The translations under genes and the position numbers were made by a program. Positions 29,700-40,100 of a stretch of DNA of 64,000 bases are shown here, in pieces (position 1 is the stretch's first letter; the number at the start of each line of letters is the position of its first letter). The notes under the pieces were generated by a model. That model searched no databases, was not told the DNA's origin, and was given only the letters and a program-made list of their open reading frames with translations. This DNA is from Flavobacterium hydrophilum. Its GTDB lineage: Bacteria; Bacteroidota; Bacteroidia; Flavobacteriales; Flavobacteriaceae. Where the stretch lies: the NCBI RefSeq assembly GCF_003202405.1, contig NZ_QJHL01000007.1:62001-126000 (forward strand), written 5' to 3'.

Positions 29700-32336
29700 A
29701 TGAAATCACAAGACGTACGTAAACAATTTCTGGACTTTTTTAAAAGCAATGGACATTTAATTGTTCCATCTGCTCCAATCGTGCTAAAAGACGATCCAAC
29801 CCTTATGTTCAATAACTCGGGAATGGCCCAGTTTAAAGAATTTTTCTTAGGAAACGGAACTCCAAAAAGCCCAAGAATAGCCGATACGCAAAAATGTCTT
29901 CGTGTTTCGGGAAAACATAACGATCTTGAAGATGTAGGTTTTGATACGTATCATCACACAATGTTCGAAATGTTGGGTAACTGGTCTTTCGGCGATTATT
30001 TCAAAAAAGAAGCGATTAATTGGGCTTGGCAATTATTGACAGAAGTTTATAAAATTCCTAAAGAAAATCTTTATGTTTCTGTTTTTGAAGGAAGTAAAGA
30101 AGATAATGTTCCATTTGACCAGGAAGCCTGGGATATCTGGAAGACTTTAATTGATGAAGACCGAATTATTCTTGGAAATAAAAAAGATAATTTCTGGGAA
30201 ATGGGAGATCAGGGACCATGCGGACCTTGTTCTGAAATTCACGTTGATTTGCGTCCTGAATCTGAAAAAGCATTAGTTACAGGAAAAAGCCTTGTAAATA
30301 ATGATCATCCACAGGTTGTTGAAATCTGGAATAACGTATTCATGGAATTCAACCGTAAAGCGGATAGTTCATTAGAAAAACTTCCTGCGCAACACGTGGA
30401 TACCGGAATGGGATTTGAGCGTTTGTGTATGGCTTTACAGGGAAAAACATCAAATTACGACACTGATGTTTTTACACCGCTTATTGAGAAAGTAGAGCAA
30501 ATTACAGGTTTAAAATATACTTGTGATGAAATTAAAAACATCAGTGAAGAACAAAATAAAACGAACATCGCGATTCGTGTAGTGGTAGATCACGTTCGTG
30601 CAGTAGCATTCGCAATTGCAGACGGACAGCTGCCATCTAACACGGGTGCAGGTTACGTAATTCGTAGAATCTTGCGTCGTGCAATTCGTTACGGATTTAC
30701 ATTTTTAGGAACAAAAGAACCTTTTATCAATAAACTGGTAGAAGTTCTGGCCAACCAAATGGGAGAATTTTTCCCGGAAATTAAATCCCAGCAACAATTG
30801 GTTACCAATGTAATCCGTGAAGAAGAAGCTTCTTTCTTAAGAACGCTTGATCAAGGATTGCAATTGTTAGAAAATGTTGTGACTGAGACTTCTGAAAAAG
30901 AGGTTTCCGGAGCTAAAGTTTTTGAATTGTATGATACTTTTGGTTTTCCAAAAGATTTAACGGCTTTGATTCTGAAAGAAAAAGGATTCTCTTATAATGA
31001 AGAAGAATTCGAAGTTGAATTACAAAAACAAAAAGCGCGTTCTCGTGCGGCTTCTGAAGTTTCTACGGAAGACTGGAAAGTTTTGATTCCCGGAAATGTA
31101 GAAACGTTTGTGGGCTATGATAAAACGGATAATGAAGTAAAAATTACCCGTATCAGAAAAGTGGATTCTAAAAAAGATGGTATTTTGTACCAAATCGTTT
31201 TAGACAATACGCCTTTTTATCCAGAAGGAGGAGGACAAGTTGGTGATAAAGGAATATTGGTTTCTGCAAACGAAACAATCGAAATTATCGACACTAAAAA
31301 GGAAAGCAATTTGATTTTGCATTTCGCAAAACAGCTTCCTGAAAATGTAGAAGCAGGTTTTGTAGCAAAAGTAAATACCGATTTAAGAACGTCAACTTCA
31401 AAAAATCACTCGGCTACACACTTGATGCATTTGGCTTTGAGAAGTATTTTAGGAACGCATGTTGAACAAAAAGGTTCGTTGGTAAATCCAAATTATTTAC
31501 GTTTTGATTTTTCTCATTTCAGCAAAGTTTCTGACGAAGAAATTAAACAAGTTGAAGCTTCTGTAAACGCTCAGATTGAAGCACAATTGCAATTGACAGA
31601 ACATAGAAATATTCCGATTAAAGAAGCATTGGATAAAGGTGCAATGGCTTTATTTGGAGAAAAATACGGAGACAATGTTCGTATGATTGAGTTTGGTGAC
31701 AGTAAAGAATTATGTGGAGGTATTCACGTAAAAAACACGGCAGAGATCTGGCATTTCAAAATCATTTCTGAAGGTGCAGTTGCAGCCGGAATTCGTCGTA
31801 TTGAAGCAATTACCGGTGATGCAGTGAAAAACTTTTATGTAAATCAGGAAAATACTTTAGCAGAGATAAAAGAAACGCTTAAAAATCCGCAGGATATTTT
31901 AAAATCCGTTGCATCACTTCAGGATGATAATGCAAAACTGAAAAAACAAGTTGAGCAATTATTAAAAGAAAAAGTAGGCGCATTAAAATCAGAATTAGAA
32001 AAAGATTTCCAAGAAATAAACGGAATAAACTTCCTTGCAAAACAAGTAGATTTGAGCATGGTTTCTACGAAAGATTTAGCTTCTGCTTTAGGAAGTTCAA
32101 AACCGGATTCTTTTGTGTTTTTAGCTTCTGTTGAAGATGGTTTACCAAATATTCACTGCTATATTTCTAAAGAATTGATTGCAAGTAAAAGCTTAAATGC
32201 GAATGCAGTTATCAAAGAATTGGGTAAATACATTGAAGGAAATGGGGGAGGACAGCCTTTCTTCGCATCTGGAAAAGGTAAAAATGCTGCTGGAATTGCT
32301 GAGGCTTTGGCTAAGGCAGTTGATTTTGTGAAATAA
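29700..32336 (+). CDS. alaS: Alanyl-tRNA synthetase, 878 aa
   Basis: Charges tRNA-Ala. The class II catalytic core occupies about 1-240 (SQDVRKQFLDFFKSNGH, FNNSGMAQFKEFFLG, FEMLGNWSFGDYFK). The tRNA-recognition part follows, then the editing domain with HxxxH near residue 567 (NHSATH) and CxxxH near 670 (CGGIH), and the C-terminal DHHA1-type region ending GGGQPFFASGKGK. All zinc and editing motifs are intact. The gene ends in a repeat-derived terminator. Confidence 0.97.
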   Translation: MKSQDVRKQFLDFFKSNGHLIVPSAPIVLKDDPTLMFNNSGMAQFKEFFLGNGTPKSPRIADTQKCLRVSGKHNDLEDVGFDTYHHTMFEMLGNWSFGDYFKKEAINWAWQLLTEVYKIPKENLYVSVFEGSKEDNVPFDQEAWDIWKTLIDEDRIILGNKKDNFWEMGDQGPCGPCSEIHVDLRPESEKALVTGKSLVNNDHPQVVEIWNNVFMEFNRKADSSLEKLPAQHVDTGMGFERLCMALQGKTSNYDTDVFTPLIEKVEQITGLKYTCDEIKNISEEQNKTNIAIRVVVDHVRAVAFAIADGQLPSNTGAGYVIRRILRRAIRYGFTFLGTKEPFINKLVEVLANQMGEFFPEIKSQQQLVTNVIREEEASFLRTLDQGLQLLENVVTETSEKEVSGAKVFELYDTFGFPKDLTALILKEKGFSYNEEEFEVELQKQKARSRAASEVSTEDWKVLIPGNVETFVGYDKTDNEVKITRIRKVDSKKDGILYQIVLDNTPFYPEGGGQVGDKGILVSANETIEIIDTKKESNLILHFAKQLPENVEAGFVAKVNTDLRTSTSKNHSATHLMHLALRSILGTHVEQKGSLVNPNYLRFDFSHFSKVSDEEIKQVEASVNAQIEAQLQLTEHRNIPIKEALDKGAMALFGEKYGDNVRMIEFGDSKELCGGIHVKNTAEIWHFKIISEGAVAAGIRRIEAITGDAVKNFYVNQENTLAEIKETLKNPQDILKSVASLQDDNAKLKKQVEQLLKEKVGALKSELEKDFQEINGINFLAKQVDLSMVSTKDLASALGSSKPDSFVFLASVEDGLPNIHCYISKELIASKSLNANAVIKELGKYIEGNGGGQPFFASGKGKNAAGIAEALAKAVDFVK

Positions 32337-32343
32337 ATTTTTT

Positions 32344-32388
32344 AATCTCGCAAAGACGCAGAGTCGCAAAGTTTTTTTAAGCTTTGCG
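32344..32388 (+). repeat. 45-bp repeat, copy 1
   Basis: Starts AATCTCGCAAAGACGCAGAG and ends in a hairpin CGCAAAG...CTTTGCG with a central T-run, so it can also serve as alaS terminator. The inverse of this sequence occurs at 32928-32972 with only the T7AA/T6AAT difference; a shortened direct copy occurs at 32446. Confidence 0.85.
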
Positions 32389-32445
32389 GCTTTTTTATTG
32401 TACTAATTTTATTGCTAAGATTTTTTTGAAGTAGAAAGTGTTTTT

Positions 32446-32484
32446 AATCTCACAAAGTCGCAAAGTTTTTTTTAGCTTTGTTGC
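32446..32484 (+). repeat. Degenerate copy 2 of the 45-bp repeat
   Basis: AATCTCACAAAG-TCGCAAAG followed by T8 and AGCTTTGTTGC. Compared with copy 1 it lacks the 8-bp ACGCAGAG block and has substitutions in the hairpin. It lies just upstream of the GxxExxY gene. Confidence 0.75.
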
Positions 32485-32535
32485 TTTTTTATTTTGGAAG
32501 CTTATATTTGTAAGTTTTTACTTTAATTAATAATA

Positions 32536-32913
32536 ATGAATAAAAACGAAATTTCGGCTGTTGTTGTCGACGTTTGTTATAAGATACATGTAAAATTGGG
32601 TCCGGGGTTGTTAGAATCGGTTTATGAGGCTATTTTGCATCATGAATTAACAAAAAGAGGGTTGAGTGTAGAAAGACAAAAAACGTTGCCTGTTATTTGG
32701 GATCAAATAAATCTGGATATTGGATTTAGAGCAGATTTAATAGTTGAAAATAAAGTAATCTTAGAAATAAAATCAATAGAACAACTGACAGATATTCACG
32801 CAAAACAAGTGTTGACATATCTTAAAATCACAAAAATGAAATTAGGTTTACTAATAAATTTCAATGTGCCAATAATAAAATTTGGTATCAAAAGAGTAGT
32901 GAGTAATCTCTAA
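32536..32913 (+). CDS. GxxExxY protein, 125 aa
   Basis: The family signature is clear in GPGLLESVYEAIL (G-x-x-E-x-x-Y, residues about 22-28), followed by VERQKTLPVIW, FRADLIVENKVILEIKSIEQL and HAKQVLTYLKITKMKLGLLINF. The D...E-x-K arrangement in the second half resembles PD-(D/E)xK nucleases, so a nuclease-like fold is probable, but no activity is known to me for the family. These genes are abundant and scattered in Bacteroidetes. Here the gene is bracketed by inverted copies of a 45-bp repeat, which suggests it moves or spreads as a unit. Confidence 0.88.
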   Translation: MNKNEISAVVVDVCYKIHVKLGPGLLESVYEAILHHELTKRGLSVERQKTLPVIWDQINLDIGFRADLIVENKVILEIKSIEQLTDIHAKQVLTYLKITKMKLGLLINFNVPIIKFGIKRVVSNL

Positions 32914-32927
32914 TAAAAACAAAGAGT

Positions 32928-32972
32928 CGCAAAGCATTAAAAAAACTTTGCGACTCTGCGTCTTTGCGAGAT
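32928..32972 (-). repeat. 45-bp repeat, copy 3 (inverted)
   Basis: The reverse complement of copy 1 (32344-32388), identical except T6AAT in place of T7AA. Together they form inverted flanks about 540 bp apart around the GxxExxY gene. Confidence 0.85.
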
Positions 32973-33014
32973 TAATTATGCGTAAAGAGGGAACTATTAA
33001 CTTAGCAACCTAGA

Positions 33015-34760
33015 TCACTTACGCTCCCCAATCTGCTGTCGCCACATTGCATAATATAAACCTCTTTCTGCAATTAAATCATCATGTTTACCATGTTCGA
33101 TAATTTTTCCTTGTTCCAAAACAAAGATTCTGTCAGCATGCATTACGGTTGATAATCGGTGAGCAATTAAAACTGTAATTCTGTTTTTGTCGGATATATT
33201 ACGAATTGTTGCATTGATTTCCTCTTCGGTAATAGAATCCAAAGCAGAAGTAGCTTCATCAAAAATCAATAAATTCGGATTTCTTAAGATGGCTCTGGCA
33301 ATTGACAGCCGTTGTTTTTCTCCACCAGAAACTTTAATTCCGCCTTCACCAATTGTAGTATTTAAACCGTCTTCTGCACGAATTAATAATTTTTCACAGC
33401 TGGCTCTTTTTAAAGCATCATACAAATCTTCATCGGTTGCATTTGGTTTTACAAATAGCAAATTCTCACGAATTGTTCCTGAGAATAATTGTGCATCCTG
33501 AGTGACAAAACCTAATTGTTTTCTTAAGTCGAGTAAATCAATTTCTGTGGAATCAATATCATTATACAAAACCTGACCTTCTGCAGGTGTGTATAATCCA
33601 ACTAATAATTTTACTAAAGTTGTTTTTCCGGAACCGGATGGGCCAACAAATGCTACGGTCTGGCCTTGTTTGATTTCAAAATTGATATTTTCTACGGCTT
33701 TAAATTTGGCTGTTTTGTGCTGAAAACTTACATTCGAAAATAATAAAGACTGAATTGCACCAACATGTTTAGGTGTTTTAGGGCGGAATTCTTTTGGAGC
33801 ATTTAAAAGAATCCTGAAATTTTCCATGGAAACTTTGGTTTCGTTAAGGACTATTATAAAGTTCCCTAATTCCTGCAAGGGACCAAAAATAAAAAAGGTG
33901 AAAAATACCATGGTAAGTAAATCTCCCACAATAATTTTTCCTCCAAAAAGAAAATAATATAATGTAAACACAACACAGGTTCTTAAAAAGTGCACCGTTG
34001 TCCCCTGAATAAAACTCAAACTTCTGATAAAGCGGACTTTTTCTAATTCAAGATGCAGGATCTTAAAGGTATTTAAGTTCAAACGCTTTTCTTCCTGATA
34101 TGTTAATCCAAGACTTTTTACAAGTTCTATGTTTCTTAAACTTTCGGTTGTGGAACCAGCCAGTGCATTGGTCTGATTTACAATTTTTTTGGAAACAATT
34201 TTAATTTTTTTACCCAGATAAGAACTTACCAAGGCAATAATTGGAGCCGTAATTAAAAAGATAAGCGAAATACGATAATCGATTCGGGCAATATAAATAA
34301 TGACGAAGACAAATCCGATAATCGTTTGAAAAATAAGCGAAATTGAAAGTGTAATCAGTTTTTCGGAATCAGAACGCACTTTGGTGAGTTTGCTCAGAGT
34401 TTCACCGCTTCGCTGATCTTCGAATTCGGCATAAGGTAAGTCGAGTGATTTTTTAATTCCGTCAGTATACATCTGAGCACCTGTTCGCTGAATAACAATG
34501 TTAGTAAAGTAATCCTGGAAGTTTTTGGTAATTCTTGATATCATCGCAGCACCAAGAGAAAGCCCAAGCCAGAAAGATAATGATTTGATAAACCCTATTT
34601 CGTTACCTTCATATTTGTGCAGGCCAACGCCGCAATCCTGCATTAATTTACCGGTAATAATCGAATCTGATAAACTGAAACAAATGTTTATAGTTGCCAT
34701 AATCAAAGCAAAAAGCAAAAGCATTTTATGTTTGATTATATAAGAATATAATAATTTCAT
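33015..34760 (-). CDS. ABC exporter, fused permease-ATPase, 581 aa
   Basis: Six membrane segments in residues about 1-310 (ABC type I exporter fold) are followed by an ATPase domain with Walker A GPSGSGKT (near 372), signature VSGGEKQR (near 476, V in place of the usual L), Walker B LLIFDEATSALD and switch His in AHRLST. It acts as a homo- or heterodimer exporting lipids, drugs or peptides; substrate not evident. It stands alone, with a TACTTTTG promoter element at 34788-34795. Confidence 0.92.
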   Translation of the reverse strand: MKLLYSYIIKHKMLLLFALIMATINICFSLSDSIITGKLMQDCGVGLHKYEGNEIGFIKSLSFWLGLSLGAAMISRITKNFQDYFTNIVIQRTGAQMYTDGIKKSLDLPYAEFEDQRSGETLSKLTKVRSDSEKLITLSISLIFQTIIGFVFVIIYIARIDYRISLIFLITAPIIALVSSYLGKKIKIVSKKIVNQTNALAGSTTESLRNIELVKSLGLTYQEEKRLNLNTFKILHLELEKVRFIRSLSFIQGTTVHFLRTCVVFTLYYFLFGGKIIVGDLLTMVFFTFFIFGPLQELGNFIIVLNETKVSMENFRILLNAPKEFRPKTPKHVGAIQSLLFSNVSFQHKTAKFKAVENINFEIKQGQTVAFVGPSGSGKTTLVKLLVGLYTPAEGQVLYNDIDSTEIDLLDLRKQLGFVTQDAQLFSGTIRENLLFVKPNATDEDLYDALKRASCEKLLIRAEDGLNTTIGEGGIKVSGGEKQRLSIARAILRNPNLLIFDEATSALDSITEEEINATIRNISDKNRITVLIAHRLSTVMHADRIFVLEQGKIIEHGKHDDLIAERGLYYAMWRQQIGERK

Positions 34761-35060
34761 ATTTTGAATTTTATTTTAGGAAGGCTACAAAAGTAGTGAA
34801 TAGATTTGCTTTGTAAAGCTGATTTTGGTGTATTAAAAAGTTAATTTTTTAAACTGGATTTAAATTTACACAATTAACGAATTCTCTTTAAAAGATTTTA
34901 TGTAGATTAATAATTTACTTACAACTTTGTTTTTTAAAAGGTTATATAATTAATGTTAGTAAATAATTATTTTTGAGTTTTTATTGTTAATTCCAAGTAG
35001 GTTTTTGATATTGATTTTAGTTTATTTGTAGGAAATATTAATGACCTAAATCTATTAAAA
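34761..35060. other. Divergent promoter region
   Basis: About 300 bp between the ABC exporter and the small lipoprotein. TACTTTTG on the minus strand (34795-34788) faces the exporter; TATTTTTG on the plus strand (34968-34975) faces the lipoprotein. Nothing else is recognised. Confidence 0.5.
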
Positions 35061-35804
35061 ATGAAAAAAATTTTATGCCTTTTTGGTGCTTTGACTTTTG
35101 CACTAACTTCTTGTTCAAGTGATGATGATTCATCTTCAGATTCTTCAGATTTGGTATTGTTGAAAAAAACTATTTCTACGGATTCAGATGGAGAAAAAGT
35201 GACCACAACTTATAAATATAATGGGGATAAAATTGTCAGTATAACGGATGATCAGGGAGAATTTAACCGTTATTTTACTTACACAGGAGATTTGATTACC
35301 AAAATAGAATATAAACTTCCTAACGGGACAGTTGATCAAATAAATACATATCAGTATGATTCAAGTAACAGGCTAATTTCATTTGTGAGAGTTGAACCTT
35401 TGGATGAATGGGGAAATAAAGAGGTTTATACGTATAATACTGATGGAACGGTTTCAATAAAAGAGTATATAGGAGATGACAAAACCCAAACTGAGCTTAA
35501 TGGAGAAGGAAAAGTAACTTTTACTAATGGAGAAGCTACTAAAATTATTATAGATTATGGGCCAAGTAGAAGCTATATCTATGACGATAAAAACAATCCG
35601 ATGAAAAATGTTTTAGGATATGATAAATTAGGTTTTGAAGATAGCGAAGCTTCAGGTACATTACATAATATCGTTTCTGAAAAAGATCTGGACTATGATG
35701 AAATAACAGCTACCTATATTTTTACATATAATCCTTCCGGATATCCTACAAAAAGTGTTGAGGACGAAGAGGGAGAAAAAGCTACAGTTGAGTATTTTTA
35801 CTAA
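35061..35804 (+). CDS. Small lipoprotein with YD-like repeats, 247 aa
   Basis: A lipoprotein signal MKKILCLFGALTFALTSCSS with lipidated Cys18 is followed by an acidic Ser/Asp linker (SSDDDSSSDSSD), the type of surface-export signal seen in Bacteroidetes. The body has repeated short beta motifs such as YKYNGDKIVSITDD, FTYTGDLITKIEY, YQYDSSNRLISFV and YTYNTDGTVSIKEY, resembling Rhs/YD repeats. Function unknown; probably on the outer-membrane surface. A terminator follows. Confidence 0.82.
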   Translation: MKKILCLFGALTFALTSCSSDDDSSSDSSDLVLLKKTISTDSDGEKVTTTYKYNGDKIVSITDDQGEFNRYFTYTGDLITKIEYKLPNGTVDQINTYQYDSSNRLISFVRVEPLDEWGNKEVYTYNTDGTVSIKEYIGDDKTQTELNGEGKVTFTNGEATKIIIDYGPSRSYIYDDKNNPMKNVLGYDKLGFEDSEASGTLHNIVSEKDLDYDEITATYIFTYNPSGYPTKSVEDEEGEKATVEYFY

Positions 35805-35825
35805 TTAGATGATCAAAAATTACAG

Positions 35826-35856
35826 AAGTCCAATGTTTAAGCATTGGACTTTTTTT
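35826..35856 (+). terminator. Terminator of the YD-repeat lipoprotein
   Basis: AAGTCCAATG (35826-35835) pairs perfectly with CATTGGACTT (35842-35851), followed by T. Confidence 0.9.
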
Positions 35857-35931
35857 AATAATTCCCCAACAGAACAAAAGCAATTTGGAGAAGGTGGAAA
35901 TTTAAATGAAACAGTACAATATGCTTATTAG
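35857..35931 (+). pseudogene. Possible C-terminal gene remnant
   Basis: Between two terminators, one frame reads NNSPTEQKQFGEGGNLNETV then QYAY and a stop at 35929-35931. It has protein-like composition but no start, and is followed by its own terminator at 35956. It may be what is left of a deleted gene. Evidence is weak because only about 24 codons are left. Confidence 0.25.
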
Positions 35932-35955
35932 CTTATAGAATTTAAAGTTTATATT

Positions 35956-35987
35956 AAAAGACCAAATACTTTTTTATTTGGTCTTTT
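35956..35987 (+). terminator. Terminator before the GSCFA gene
   Basis: AAAAGACCAAAT (35956-35967) pairs perfectly with ATTTGGTCTTTT (35976-35987). Confidence 0.85.
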
Positions 35988-36030
35988 GTTTATAAGAAAT
36001 GATCGAAATTTGTTTAAAATAGAAATTATT

Positions 36031-36981
36031 ATGCAATTCAGAACCCAAATTCCAATTTCAAAAAGCAGCACTCAAATCGATTATAATTCGAAGTTACTTT
36101 CTGTTGGTTCTTGCTTCGCAGAAAACATGGCGTCCAAATTTGATTATTTTAAATTTCAAAATGAAACAAACCCGTTTGGAATTATTTTTAATCCGGTTTC
36201 AATTGAAAAATTATTCAGAAGAGTTTGTGAGCAGGATTTCTATCAGGAAAAAGACGTTTTTTTTCACAACGAACGCTGGCATTGTTTTGATGTACATTCA
36301 GATTTAAGTAACTCTGATAGGGAAGAATTACTGGAAACATTAAATAAGACAATTGCCGAAACTCACAAATGGTTAAAAGAAACAACTCATATTATTATCA
36401 CCTACGGAACTTCCTGGATTTACAGAAATGCAGAAAGCGATCAAATTGTTGCCAATTGCCATAAAGTTCCTCAAAAACAATTTACAAAAGAATTATTAAG
36501 TGTTAATGTAATACAAGAAAGCATCCAAAATACAATTGAACTGATACGGAATTTAAATCCGAACATACATTTCATTTTTACCGTTTCTCCGGTGCGACAT
36601 ATCAAAGATGGTTTTGTAGAAAACCAATTAAGTAAATCGCATTTGTTTACCGCTCTGCATAAAACCATCAACCACCAACCACCAACTGTCAACTATTTTC
36701 CTTCCTACGAAATCATGATGGACGAACTTCGTGATTATCGTTTTTATACAGAAGATATGCTGCATCCCAACCAAATTGCGATTGATTATATCTGGAAGCT
36801 TTTTAGTGAAAGTTATATTTCAGAAGGTAGTCTTTCTATCATGAAAGAAGTTGATGAAATTCAAAAAAGCCTTCGTCACAGAAGTTTTAATCCGGAATCT
36901 GAACAACATATAAAATTTTTAGAAAAGTTACAACAGAAAATGAAATCACTGAACGAAAAGTTACCTAGTATAAAATTCTGA
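36031..36981 (+). CDS. GSCFA domain protein, 316 aa
   Basis: The family motif GSCFAEN is present near residue 27, followed by NPFGIIFNPVS, ITYGTSWIYR and VSPVRH; the C-terminal part has LHPN near the end of the domain. GSCFA proteins resemble SGNH-type hydrolases with a Ser/Cys nucleophile region, and are common in Bacteroidetes; substrate unknown. I chose the ATG at 36031 (MQFRTQIPISKSS) because the upstream in-frame ATG at 35986 lies inside the terminator stem. Confidence 0.88.
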   Translation: MQFRTQIPISKSSTQIDYNSKLLSVGSCFAENMASKFDYFKFQNETNPFGIIFNPVSIEKLFRRVCEQDFYQEKDVFFHNERWHCFDVHSDLSNSDREELLETLNKTIAETHKWLKETTHIIITYGTSWIYRNAESDQIVANCHKVPQKQFTKELLSVNVIQESIQNTIELIRNLNPNIHFIFTVSPVRHIKDGFVENQLSKSHLFTALHKTINHQPPTVNYFPSYEIMMDELRDYRFYTEDMLHPNQIAIDYIWKLFSESYISEGSLSIMKEVDEIQKSLRHRSFNPESEQHIKFLEKLQQKMKSLNEKLPSIKF

Positions 36982-37180
36982 TATACTGTTTAATGAATTG
37001 GTTATAAATATATTCTATACGGATTTTTGTGAAGCAGAAATTAACTATTCACAGTGAAATTTTAGAATAAATGCATGGAATTATGTAAATTGTTAAAGTA
37101 AAATTTTACAATTTTTGTAATTGGGTAATTCTGCCATAAACTCAAGTACAAATTTTAACTCTAATGTGTTTTATTGACAT
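36982..37180. other. AT-rich spacer upstream of tamB
   Basis: About 200 bp. AAATTGT near 37086 and ACAATTT near 37107 form a weak inverted repeat around TAAAATTTTA, which may be a GSCFA terminator or a promoter-region structure. No clear -7 element was found. Confidence 0.35.
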
Positions 37181-40100
37181 ATGAATAAAAAGACAATTCA
37201 TTATTTTAAAAAAACACTACGTATTCTGCTTTGGTGCGTGGGTTCTGTGGTTGCACTTTTATTACTTCTAATTATTTTAATCCAGATTCCTTCCATACAG
37301 AATTTTGCTAAGGATAAAGCCATTACTTATCTCCATGATAAGATTAAAACTAAAGTTTCATTAGATCATATATCAATCAAATTTCCAAAAGATGTAGTGC
37401 TGGAAGGTTTTTATTTTGAAGACCAGAAGAAAGATACTTTATTGTCAGGAAAACGTCTGGAAGTTGATGTTGATCTTTTTAAACTGATCAGCAGTGAACT
37501 CGAAATCAATTCTGTTTCTCTTGAAAATGTAAAAGCCAATATCTCCAGAAACAAGAATGGCGTTTTTAACTTCGATTATATCATTAAAGCATTCGAATCA
37601 AAAGAACCAAAAGTAGATGATCCCGATGCTAAACCTTTTAAAATATCGGTTGTAAAAGTCAATCTTGATAATGTAAAATTCAACTTCAAAGATGATTATG
37701 CTAAAAATGATATTCGGGTAAAACTAACTCATTTTGATACAAAATTCAACAAATTCGATCTGGATAAAATGGACTTTGATATTCCGAATATTGATCTGGA
37801 CGGATTGAAATTAGTATTGAATCAGGATGTCGTAGAGAGAATTGCCGAAGTTTCAATAAAAACAGTTGATACTATTTCGAAGCGAAAAGATTTTAAATTA
37901 AAATTAGATAAAATCAGTTTATCCAAAATTGATGTTTCCTACGATAACAAAGATTCAAAACTGGATTCCGGAATAAAATTAGGCAATCTTGAACTTACAG
38001 TTAATGAGGTTGATTTAAACAAACAGCTTTTGGATTTTGAAACTTTCGAACTAAAAAATCTAAGAGGAAATCTAAGACTCGGAGCCAAAGACAAACAAAT
38101 TAAAACTCCTGATTTAGATTCAACTGCAATTAAACAGTCAGGCTGGAAAGTAAAACTTACGGATGTTGATATCCAAAATATAGATTTCAAATTTGATGAT
38201 ATGCAGTCAAAACCTGTTCAAAAAGGAATTGATTACAGTCATTTGGATTTGGATAAATTCAATCTAAAAGCAGATAAATTATATTATGCAAACGATACGA
38301 TTTCGGGAAATATCAAAGCACTGGCGGTTGCAGAAAAAAGCGGACTAAATATTCAGTCCTTAAAAACAGACTTTTTCTACGGTCCTAAAAATGCATATTT
38401 GAATAATTTATATCTAAGAACGCCGCAGACACTTGTTAAAGATAAAATCAAAGTGGAGTACAAATCGATTGCCTCGCTGAAAGAAGACCTAGGAAACCTT
38501 TCAGTTGATGCCAATCTGAGTCAGTCCAAAATTGGATTTAAAGATATTTTGCTTTTTGTTCCGGATCTTCAAAAACAGAATCCGTTTAAAAGTAATCCAA
38601 ATGCGATCTTGTATCTAAACACCCGTATAAACGGGAAAGTAAAAGATCTGAACATTCCTAAGTTTGAAATGAGCGGAATCGGAACGACAAAAGTTTCCCT
38701 TTCGGGGAAAATAAAAGGACTTCCGGATGCTCAGAAATCGTATTATGATTTGGATATTAAAAACCTTTCAAGTACATCAAAAGACATTAACACTTTTGTA
38801 CCGGCCGGAACAATCCCAAAAAATATTCAATTGCCATCACAAATTAATTTGAAGGGAAAATTTAAAGGTTCGGTTCAGAACTTCAAAACTAATCTGGCTT
38901 TAAAAAGTAGTTTCGGAAATGCAAAAGTTGACGGTATGTTTGATCAGCGTATTAAAAACCGTGAAAGATACGATGCTTCAGTAAGCCTCACAGAATTTGA
39001 TTTAGGAAGATTAATCAAAAATGATTCCATCGGAAAAATTACGCTTAAAGCAAAAGTTAAAGGAAATGGATTAAATCCAAAAACAGCAAATGCAGCAATT
39101 GATGGTTTAGTGCAGAAAGCCGTTTTTAACAGATATACTTACAAAGATTTAGCTTTAAAAGGGAATATAGAAAACGGTTCTTTCGCGGTAAAATCCGGAA
39201 TGAAAGACCCAAACCTGAATTTTGATTTAACAGCAAGCGGAGATACCAAAGAGAAATACCCAACCGTAAAATTAAAACTCAATCTCGATATTGCTGATCT
39301 TGAAAAACTGAATCTTCATGCCGGCCCGATGAAACTCCGTGGAAATGTTGATGCAGATATTACCAACAGTAATCCTGATTATTTAAACGGAAAAGTATTT
39401 CTTTCGAATATTCAGATTTTGCAGAAAGAGGAACCCATTGTTTTAGATTCCATCAGAGTTTTGGCTTTCGCTGACAAAGACAGCAATTCGATAAAAATTT
39501 CATCCCAGTTTTTAAAAGCAGAAGTAGTCGGAAAGTATAAATTGACAACTTTGACTACAGCAATTAAAAAGTCAATTTCTAAATACATTGATCTTAAAAA
39601 TCCAAAAGTAAATGCAGAATCAGATGAACAGCGACTGGCTTTTACTTTAAAAGTAGATAATGATCCAGTTTTGTTTAAATTAATTCCGAAACTTACAGGC
39701 TTAGAGCCTTTAACTATTACAGGAAATTACAATAACCAAACAGATTCCCTCCAGGTTAAAGGAACGATTCCAAGAATTGTTTATGCGGAGAATATTATTT
39801 CTGACGGAAAAATAAATATTGAAGCGAAAGAAAATGCTTTAGAATATTCGATTTCTGTGGCTACAATCGAAAGCGGATCGATAAAAATTCCGTTTACGAG
39901 TTTATCGGGCCAGATAGAAAACAATATTTTGACTTATGCGCTTGAAGTAAAAGATACAAAAGATAAGCAACAATATTTTATTGCAGGAGAATTTAAGGCA
40001 GAAGACTCTAAAAATATTTTTAAAATCGATGCTGAAACATTTGTTCTTAATTATGAAAAATGGAATATCGATCCTGAAAACACGGTTGAATTTGGTGATA

